31,721 bases of DNA, from assembly GCA_002284615.2 (NCBI GenBank), contig MU069848.1, positions 202,987 through 234,707 of the forward strand. Reading direction: 5' to 3'. Every line of letters starts with the position of its first letter. Position 1 is the stretch's first letter. The notes under the pieces were generated by a model. The model was not told where the DNA came from, searched no databases, and saw only the letters and a list, made by a program, of their open reading frames with translations. This DNA is from Dunaliella salina. Its lineage: Eukaryota > Chlorophyta > Chlorophyceae > Chlamydomonadales > Dunaliellaceae. Of the stretch, positions 24,880-31,721 are shown in pieces. Both the position numbers and the translations under genes were made by a program.

Positions 24880-25330
24880 ATTGTAAGCAGGTGTCTACGC
24901 CGGCATGCTGCATGGGTCTTTCTGCTCCAAAGTTGTTGCTCCTTTTGGGTGCCTACGCCGGCATACCATGTTGAGCACGCATGCATGCAAGCATGTACAG
25001 CTTTGGATGTGAACAGGTGTCTACGCCGGCACGCTGCATGGGTATTACTGCTCCAAAGTTTGTTGCTCACCGTTGGGTGCCTACGGTGGCATGCCATGAT
25101 GTTGAGCTTTGCATGCGCTGCTTTGGGTTCTACGCAGGTGCCTATGCTGGCACACTACTACTTTGCCACTCCCCAAGCCTTGCTCTTACTCAGGTGTCTA
25201 CGCCGGCACGCTGACTAGGGCCATGCATGTGCAACTTTGGTCTTTAAGCAGGTGTCTACGCCGGCACACTGCTGCAGTTTGCCTTACCCCTTTGCTCATG
25301 CATGGGTGCCTACGCTGGCATGCACTTTGA
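24880..25330 (+). repeat. element 3 minisatellite array
   Basis: About eight units of roughly 60 bp with cores of the type CAGGTGTCTACGCCGGCA followed by a CGCTGCATGG-like string. They start near 24889, 24950, 25015, 25076, 25136, 25192, 25250 and 25304. Alternate units have GGTGCCTACG cores, hinting at a two-part 120-bp higher-order unit. There is no spacer structure, so it is not CRISPR-like. Confidence 0.85.
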
Positions 25331-25589
25331 GCTATTTTGCGCTTCCAGCTTGCTGCTAAGAACATGTTCCCCTGGTAGTCCCGTGCAAGCTTGCTGCTGT
25401 GCACTTCAGCAGAGCACCCAGGAAAGGTCCTGAGCTGTGCCGCCTTTTCCCTCTCGTTGCTTTGCAGCTATGGCCGGGACTTATCCGCCGAGTACCCCGA
25501 CGCGAGGAACTGACCGCCATCCACGACTGGTGTTTCTCTCGCCCTTGAACAAGCCAGAAGATAATTATTCAGTTCTCTGTCTAGCAAAG

Positions 25590-25641
25590 TTTTTAGGGTT
25601 TAGGTTTCAGGGTTTAGGGCTAAACCCTAACTCTAAACCCT
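25590..25641. repeat. interstitial telomere-like repeat, inverted
   Basis: TTTAGGG-type units on the plus strand (25592-25619) turn at GGGCTAAACCC into CCCTAAA-type units (25621-25641), a head-to-head arrangement. GGGTTTAG and CTAAACCC form a perfect 8-bp inverted repeat at the centre. It abuts the truncated A2 repeat of element 3. It is an internal remnant and not a chromosome end, since unrelated sequence continues to the right. Confidence 0.75.
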
Positions 25642-25661
25642 CTGTGTTCCTCTTTCCCTTG

Positions 25662-25822
25662 AAAGGGAAAGGAAAAGCTATGCAAGCATCTAGTCCCCAA
25701 GCATCACGGGAAGGAACAAGTTTAAACATATATATAGCCGTATTGAACCACAGATTTGAGCCCACGTCCTCCACGTCCCTTTCGAGGATAATGAATCAAA
25801 TGGGCCGCATCAGGTTCCCACC
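25662..25822 (-). mobile_element. third copy of the tRNA-derived SINE
   Basis: Reverse complement of this segment aligns to the SINE at 12255-12423: GGGAACCTGATG, a CGAAAGGGACGTGGAGG block, B-box-like GGCTCAAATCT, CCCGTGATGCTTGGGGACTAG and CTTTTCCTTTCCC at the 3' end. TTCCCTTG at 25654-25661 and 25823-25830 may be the target duplication, extendable to 10 bp with one mismatch. Confidence 0.75.
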
Positions 25823-25830
25823 TTCCCTTG

Positions 25831-26946
25831 GTCTGGAGTGGGGGGGCTCACACTCAATTTCAGTGCTACCTGCTAGGTCCTTCCTTAATGTACAATTTCA
25901 CCCAGCGTATACCTCCTTTCTTTCCATATTTTTTTTACCAAATCTCTATCACCGCGCGCGTAATTATCGTTTTTTGCCTTGCGCTGTGACTGCATAAAAA
26001 TTAAACTAATATTTATTTTGAGGGAGCGCGGTTGTGTAAATCACCATTTCGGACAACATGAGAGCACAAGTGGTTAAGACTGCCCTTGCAATGTTGCTCG
26101 TACAAATTCATTTCGAGCTGCGTGGTTGATGCATGGTTGCACAACTAATATTTTTTGGGGGGCGTGATGAGTTGAATCGGGTACAGTACACAGAGCAAGC
26201 AAGATGCACTGACTCTCATCCAATCCAATCAGGCCCAGGCATGCCAAGAAAAGTCAAGAAGAAGGTTTAGGCATGCCAAGGAAAGTCAAAAAGAAATGAA
26301 GCAAAGGTCTGAGACAGGTTTCTTGTCAGCCAGGGATTTGTCAAGATAAAGAAAAAAGGAAATTGGGGAAAAGGAAGTGAAGGAAAAGTCAAGAATAATC
26401 AGGTAATACGTCAAAGCCAGTCTGGAAGCTCATTGTCTGAAGCAAACTTGTAAGCTCGCGGAACCTGAGCAAGCAAGCGGGCCTGGTTGGATCAGCTGCA
26501 AAATCGCTCGCTTGCAGCCAACACATGGCATCCATGTTGTATGCGAGCTGGGTGCTGTCCCCACCAATCAGTAGGCATCAGGTCAGGTTTGGTCAATTGT
26601 GAGAGCAGCATGTTTTTCGCCACTGTCTGAGTCACGTAGCTTGAGCGAAAGACCTGCCTACCTCCCTTTACGTGAGCATGACGCACCCTGTTGGGATCTC
26701 ATCTCATGCATCTCATGCACAGCTGTGAGGTGCAAGCGAGCTCACACATCTGGGGGCCTGAGGTTTCACGCTGCAGATTTCCTGGTGCGGCCACGGCTAA
26801 CAGCTCGCTCCTTGGCAGGGCTCTTCGCCCCACGCTTGGCTGGGCTCTTTTGTGTGCGCTCAGGCTTCTTTGCAGATTGCGTCGACCTGGTGACTCGGGG
26901 GCTTTTTGGCTCCTGCGCGTGATGCAACAGGGTGCAAGTCCAATTT
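25831..26946. other. unassigned stretch, no recognised gene
   Basis: Contains short direct repeats (GGCATGCCAAG with AAAGTCAA at about 26237 and 26272). Frames of about 100 codons (26599-26922 and 26691-26975) have no domain I can name. I see no host gene. Confidence 0.35.
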
Positions 26947-27003
26947 ACGACCAGGCCAGCAGTGGCACGTCTTGACTGAAGGCCTCTTTTTCTGTAAACC
27001 CTG
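26947..27003 (+). repeat. 57-bp segment repeated at 22456-22511
   Basis: The two segments share roughly 83% of bases (ACGA-CAGG-AGCAGT-GCACGT-TTGACTGAAGGC, then a T-run and CTGTAA-CCCTG). In this copy the frame reads WHVLTEGLFFCKPC followed by two His residues in SNLTHAYNAN, which looks like a degraded BED or C2H2-type finger. It may be the 5' side of a DNA transposon transposase. Confidence 0.45.
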
Positions 27004-29026
27004 TGAGCTCAATTTCGATCCTGCTCGTAAAGCACATGAGGGAAAATCCAATTTGACTCATGCATATAATGCCAATATAATGCATGATTTGGCGAGTTCA
27101 ATCAGAGGGTGTGTACAGACAGTTACACTGCACTGCTCTCTCATCCCCAGAGCCTCTCTCGCCACCCCAGCGGCTTCAGAGCCCTGTGCAGCGCATTAGA
27201 AACATAAGAGAGCAGAACAAGGGATGGGCTTTGCCAGAGCCAGGAAAGATGGGTGAATAACTCTGTGACGCGGGTACCCATTTGTATACCACATCGGCTG
27301 TAACTGTCCTTGAGAGTCTAACAGAGCGAGGTTGGGAGCCATGAATATGCTTAAGTTCTTGTCATGAACTCGTTCTGGTAATTGGACAAACCACATTGTC
27401 TCTGAATTTAAGCTCATGGGCAGTCAGGATTGCTCATAGAAAGTGCTGAGACCTACTCATTGCACCACAGGCTCACAATTGAGTTTGTAGGCCTGTGCAT
27501 GGGGGAAGGTCTGCATGCTCTGAACTGAGCTTACCTATGCATGCTCTTCACCTGGGTTGCAATTACCCTAAGGTGCTTGTGATGCTTTGCTCTCTGAAAT
27601 GTTCACTGCATGCTTGACGATTTCCCTCTGCTGCATCTGCTTGCGATGGACAATATGTAGACTGGCGAGGACCAGCCACAGGCCGATGAGCCAAACACTC
27701 TGGCTGAAGGTCCCCCCTTATAAGTCTGTAAATATGTGAATCCGGTTGCGAGGCTCCATCATACATGCCTCGAGTTACATCTCTGTTTCCCTTGTCTTGC
27801 CTTGGCTCTGACTGTACTTACGACAGCTCTGCTGGAAACAGGGGCCCCAATTACACGAGATCCAAGCCACAGCAGTGAGCCCAGATCGTGAGTTTGTTTT
27901 GGGGGGTCTTGTTATTGGGAGTCACTCCGCGATGGACACTGTGAATGTCAAATCAAGGGCTTTGCAATTTCACAAACCACACAGCAAATGCTGCGCGCAT
28001 GACCTCATTTGCGCCTTGCAAAAACAATTTCGAGTGCCTGGGAAAAGTGCAATATAATACCAGAGCACCCTTGTAGTGACTCTGGATGCTGCCAGAGCAG
28101 CTCGGAACTTGCAAGGCGGAAACACATTTGTCTTCGGCATCTCCAGAGAAATTCACTTAGCCAAGTGGAAAGGAATGCCCTCCTTCCGCTCGGTTGATTT
28201 GACTGTGGAACTTGCTCTCATTGGTAAGCTGAACAACACACTTTATAGCCGAATAACCAACTTTATAGTGCGCATAGGCACTGTTGCAGCAAAGGCACGA
28301 CAAGCCGCTGCGGCAGCAGTAGCTTGTCATCATTCTGAAAGCATGAAATTTTTGTCAAGCCATCCGATAGAGCTAAATGTGACCATGCGTGCTTATGGCA
28401 CAGCGGTTTGAGGTCTACGAGTGTGAGCATCAGTCTAGAACCGCTTGCACAACTTCTTTTTGGCACTGTAAATGAATTGTCCCTCTCATTTTAATCCAGA
28501 TTGTTTGTCCCCCAGCCCCTTGTCAGCCTGACATCCAGTGCTTCTTTTTTTGCACTATACATTAAAGCTTTTGCTGTAAAACACAGGCTTTTCAACAATT
28601 TTGAAAGCTATAAAATGAAGATTTTGGAGCCTCGAAGGGCTTGGGTGAAAAAGGGGTCGATTGCCTTAGAATGCCTTATAAATTTTGTGCTCAGCAACCT
28701 ATCAGGCAAAAATTTCAATGAGCGACAAAGAAGAAAAAAGTAGAAAAAGGACAAGAAGGGGGCAGAGCGATGGTGGGTACAAGGCCAATAAGGCACATGG
28801 TCTCACCAACCACCAGTTTCAGGCATCTTGGTATGACCCCCTAACTGCCCCTTACGTAAACATTGGCTCAAAGATGGTGGTCTTGCTGACGAAAATGAGT
28901 ATCTGGCTCAATGCACTGCCTGCGATACAGCTTCCAGAGTAGAGCTGTGTGTGTGAAGACATAGGAGCAAGGCAAAAAGCAAAAGGAGCGCTGGAAGCAG
29001 CACAGAGGTAACAGCACCACTGATCT
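27004..29026. other. decayed region, possibly the interior of a hAT-type transposon
   Basis: Open frames of 60-111 codons (for example 28076-28411 encoding AARNLQGGNTFVFGISREIHLAKWKG) look protein-like but match no family I can name. The stretch lies between a zinc-finger-like piece (26947) and a hAT C-terminus (29240), which suggests the eroded middle of one transposon. An L1-type tail-like string (GAGCCAAACACTCTGGCTGAAGG) occurs near 27688. Confidence 0.35.
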
Positions 29027-29401
29027 TTGACAGCCTCCAAGACCAAAAGGGTAATTTGCAGCGGAGGTGCAGGCCTTCGTGCAAAGCTGCGCCCAAAGAA
29101 CAGCAGCAGCACCAGAGCAAGCAGTGCCAACGAGGCAAAAGCAACAGCACCTGCAAGGCCAGCAACAGTCGCTTCCTCCCTGGCAGCATCATCACCAAAG
29201 CCTGTTTGCCAAGCTGTTTGTCAAGCTGGTGTCAAGGCTGTTTTGATGGTTATGGTGCCAGGCTCTGTGGAAGATGAGCGGATGTTCTCCGCGGTGAAGT
29301 TCCTCAAGAACTCCCAGCGCAACAGCCTCAAGGAGCAGCACCTCACAGCATGCGCGCGAGCATTCAGGAGCAAGGAGTTCAGCGTTGCTTCATTCCCCTA
29401 A
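29027..29401 (+). pseudogene. hAT transposase C-terminal (dimerisation) fragment
   Basis: A 124-codon frame whose last 45 residues carry the hAT dimerisation pattern: VPGSVEDERMFSAVKFLKN, then RNSLKEQHLTA, close to the family's P-x-S-x-A-x-x-E-R-x-F-S-x-x-x-x-x-x-x-x-x-R-x-x-L layout. The rest of the frame is Ala/Ser/Lys-rich and not recognisable. This domain holds transposase monomers together. The catalytic D-D-E part is not visible intact, so it is a relic. Confidence 0.55.
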
Positions 29402-29920
29402 GGAGAAGTCGTTGGCGAATGGCTTGATGCTAGCAAGCGTGGCCGCTATGGACTGAATAGCTAAGCAGGAGGACAGTCAAGGCTGTGAACATGCTGCAGA
29501 CACAGCCATCAACTCATGGACAACATAAAACATGCCTTAGCGCAGACAGTCTCCTCATTTTATATCACGTTTGGCTGGTCTCATTTGAAAGAAGTCGTGT
29601 GAAAATATTCAAATTTCTAAGAAATTTACCCAAATTTCTAACCAGAAATTTGTGATCGTCCGGAAAATGCCGGGGCAACCGAATCGGTCGGAGTGACTTT
29701 GGTCGGGATTTTCGCGCCTGCGCTTTGACGGTTCCTGACAAAAACTGGACAGAATCGATTTTCAGGGTTCCTGGACTTGGCGTGCCGAGCCTCGCGGCGG
29801 GAGCTTACGGTCGGATTCCTGCGGGTGCATGGAGGTCCGGTTTCCGAGGAGGAGTCCCGTCGCAGCAAAAATCATTTTGTCAATATTTTGATCATTTGTT
29901 CTTATTTGTCCNCGTGCTCA
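29402..29920. other. unassigned non-coding stretch
   Basis: AT-rich around 29590-29650 (several AAATTTCTAA strings), then GC-rich. No gene recognised. Confidence 0.35.
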
Positions 29921-30870
29921 GAGACGCGTGGAATATCATGCATGCTGTCAACTGATGAGGAGCATGGAGCACCAGGAGTCTTGAGAATCAGTAATCCCAC
30001 GAGAAAGAGAAGAGGCACATGCCAGCATGCAAGTGGTGGATGGTGAGTGAAGGTGGAGNACAAAGCCTTCAAGGTTCAAGTTCGAAGACTTGTCCGGTCA
30101 TCGATGACCTAGGATCCGTATCATCAATTGGGATGCCTTCCTTGTTTGTGTGCCTGTTCTTAATGCATGCAGTGCCAGTTAACAGAAAGTGTGGAATCTA
30201 GGAGCATGGCAGTCTTTCATCTGGGCTGGTATTTTGTTTCATTTGTTCCAACCGTCCTCGGCATGGAGTCAAAGGCAAGGGGCCTTCAAGGATTTCCCAT
30301 CTTGCCCGGCATTCTTCCCTGAAAGAGTCATCCTTGTTTGTTTGTTTGTTTGTTTGCTTCTTTGTGCATGCAGTGCTGACAAGGAGCGTGGAATTCAAGA
30401 GCTTCCATGCCAAAAACGCAAAAATGCAAGGAGAACTCAACTTGCTTGCAGGCAAGGAGGACTTTTCATGGAATTGCAGGCAGTTGGAGCATTGTAGGGC
30501 GAGCCCTTCTTGTTTGGTGCCTTCCTTTATGCATGCAGTGTCAGTGAGCAAGAGAATTCAGAAATCCTCGTTCGCTTTCTGATTTGATGCAAGGAAAACT
30601 TGAAGAGGTCTGAACCCATGGGTCCTGGCCAGAGGACTTCGAGTAGCTTTCCTTGTTTGAGTGCATGCATGGTGCCACATNTGGAGCATGGCGTGTTCAA
30701 TTCTAGCCGGTCCCTGCTCATTCATGGTTTTCCTGGTCTGGTTGTATCTTGGGGATGAGGATTTCAGGTGTGCCTTCCTTGTTGCTTGTGAGTCTGTTTG
30801 TGCAGGCATGCAAAGGGGTACATCACTTTNGCTGAGCACACACACATACAGTATGTGGAGTTCATGCATG
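29921..30870. repeat. diverged tandem repeats, roughly 125-210-bp spacing
   Basis: Units carry TTCCTTGTTTG, then TGCATGCAGTG, then a GGAGC-TGGAAT-type string. They recur near 29925 (partial), 30133, 30329, 30508, 30649 and 30777. A (GTTT)n run sits at 30337-30355. Ambiguous bases fall at 29912, 30059, 30681 and 30830. Several frames of up to 134 codons cross the block and are probably spurious. Confidence 0.55.
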
Positions 30871-31320
30871 CAGATGGGTTCCTTTTTGATAGAGCCGTGC
30901 CCTCCTTACATGGAAAGCAGCAGCAACAAAATTTGGGCCCGACCCCAAAGGGGGCGCTTGCTATGTGAAGTCCGGGGAATTAACCGAATCGGTTGGGCGC
31001 AGTTCGGACGGGGATTCCGCTTCGCTCCGGCCGCGCCTGCTCATAACACTTTGCAGGCATCCTAGCCTAGAGTCTTTTTACATGTACGTCGTGTTCTGCG
31101 GCGGATGGTGCCGGTCGGATTCTGTGGCTGTCCGTGCGCATGGAGGGCGGACAAGGGTGGGGTGAGGTCCTTTTTCACTTTAGCTCCTCTTCAAACAGCA
31201 TGGATTCGTGCCGGTCCATTCCTACCTTCCAGAGGATGACTTGGCAACCGACGAGGAGCATGGAGCATGGGGTCGAGAATTGCCGCAATCACACACAGCG
31301 GGTACCGTTTAGTTACATAT
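30871..31320. other. unassigned non-coding stretch
   Basis: No recognised gene. Some strings (AACCGAATCGGT near 30980, GGTCGGATTC near 31112) also occur at 29677 and 29810 in the same order, too weakly to call a repeat. Confidence 0.35.
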
Positions 31321-31332
31321 TTAGGGATCGGC

Positions 31333-31572
31333 ATATAGCGCTATATGACCCAAACCTATAGCGCTATATAGCGTTATATAGCGATATAGCGCTATATTGC
31401 GCTATATGAAATCGCTATAATTCTCCAGAACTCCCCTTTCCGAGTCGAATTCGGCCATCAGAATCGGATGGCCGGTGGGGGGCCGCCCCCAGAGCACCCT
31501 GGCCAAAAATTAAAGTGAAAAATTAATTCTGTCGAGCTCTGGGCGTTATCTAGACCAAATATAGCGCTATAT
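31333..31572. repeat. ATATAGCGCTATAT palindrome array
   Basis: The perfect 14-bp palindrome ATATAGCGCTATAT occurs at 31333-31346, 31384-31397 and 31559-31572. TATAGCGCTATA lies at 31357-31368, with several one-base variants between (31370-31420). Spacing of the clustered copies is 24-27 bp. A separate 8-bp hairpin, CGGCCATC 31452-31459 with GATGGCCG 31467-31474, lies between the cluster and the last copy. Confidence 0.8.
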
Positions 31573-31688
31573 CAGCACTTAGGCAGATTTTGCCTTGTAC
31601 TGACACTGTCCTGTGCACTTAGACTATCCCAATTCCTTTCCTACTTTCCTCCAAGCATGGGACAGCTCAGGTTCTCCTTTCCACACAA

Positions 31689-31721
31689 CAACTTGTGTGT
31701 GTGTGTGTGTGTGTGTGTGTG
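31689..31721. repeat. (GT)n microsatellite at window edge
   Basis: Uninterrupted TG repeat running to the end of the window, so its full length is unknown. Confidence 0.95.

Larger units (their letters stand above)
22891..25588 (+). mobile_element. element 3: gag-only split-repeat retroelement, truncated
   Basis: Third family 2 copy: A1 (22891-23010), gag2 (23042-23773 and 24604-24702) split by an L1-type LINE, minisatellite array (24880-25330), B1 (25536-25564) and the first roughly 17 bp of A2 (25570-25586). The element then stops at telomere-like DNA (25590), so the tail and B2 are missing. The A2 fragment CAGTTCTCTGTCTAGCA equals the A1 start CAGTTCTCTGTCTAACA apart from one base. That within-locus match is the family hallmark. 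Confidence 0.7.

Noticed and set aside
24880..25330. CRISPR-like array
   Set aside because: Units are about 60 bp and diverged throughout, with no unique spacers, and the genome is eukaryotic.
25590..25641. True chromosome end
   Set aside because: Only a few units, inverted, with unrelated unique and SINE sequence continuing on the right.
29640..31200. Long duplication between 29640-29880 and 30970-31200
   Set aside because: A few shared strings in the same order (AACCGAATCGGT, GGTCGGATTC, GCATGGAGG) but too little identity between them to be sure by eye.

Overview
This window looks like nuclear DNA of a eukaryote, probably a green (chloroplastidan) alga. The evidence is TTTAGGG-type telomeric sequence, retroelements with RNase H and restriction-like endonuclease (RLE) domains, and elements built like the split-repeat retroelements of Chlamydomonas and Volvox (TOC1, kangaroo). 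A dinoflagellate is not excluded. There are no operons, ribosome binding sites, rRNA genes or functional tRNA genes, and I recognise no intact host gene. Almost everything readable is mobile DNA, much of it nested and decayed.

Family 1 is here called RLE-LINE: PHD finger, putative PCIF1-like methyltransferase, RNase H, zinc finger, PD-(D/E)XK nuclease, a C-terminus ending in NPPDPH, a 3' UTR with hairpins, and a CTTTT-rich tail. Copies: L0 (-) 424-935; L1 (-) 1488-2400; L2 (-) about 3640-7428, interrupted twice; L3 (+) 6047-7177; L4 (+) 7787-13300, interrupted several times; L5 (-) 14515-19400, the longest. There are also short tail stubs at 2827-2914, 3480-3635, 13951-14050 and 19512-19596. 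No reverse transcriptase is visible in any copy.

Family 2 is a gag-only retroelement with split direct repeats in the order A1-gag-minisatellite array-B1-A2-tail-B2, as in PAT/Ngaro/TOC-type tyrosine-recombinase retrotransposons. Copies: element 1 (+) 9516-11995; element A (-) 3901-5694; element 3 (+) 22891-25588, truncated at telomere-like DNA. The A repeat holds three hairpins, one with compensatory base changes between copies.

Other mobile DNA: an L1-type LINE 3' fragment (23775-24592, 12-bp target duplication) that splits the zinc knuckle of element 3's gag gene; tRNA-derived SINEs at 12255-12423, about 12852-13010 and 25662-25822(-); a 358-bp segment with perfect 18-bp inverted ends carrying an exon-like piece (7429-7786); and a hAT-type transposase C-terminus near 29240-29401.

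Region by region: 1-3480 short repeats and LINE relics; 3480-7430 LINE L2 with element A and L3 nested in it; 7430-13300 LINE L4 with element 1 and SINEs nested in it; 13300-14510 non-coding; 14515-19400 LINE L5; 19500-22890 a stub, a satellite block and unassigned DNA; 22891-25830 element 3, L1 fragment, telomere-like repeat and SINE; 25830-31721 mostly unassigned, with the hAT relic, diverged tandem repeats and a palindrome array. The mobile families probably depend on enzymes (reverse transcriptase, tyrosine recombinase) encoded elsewhere.
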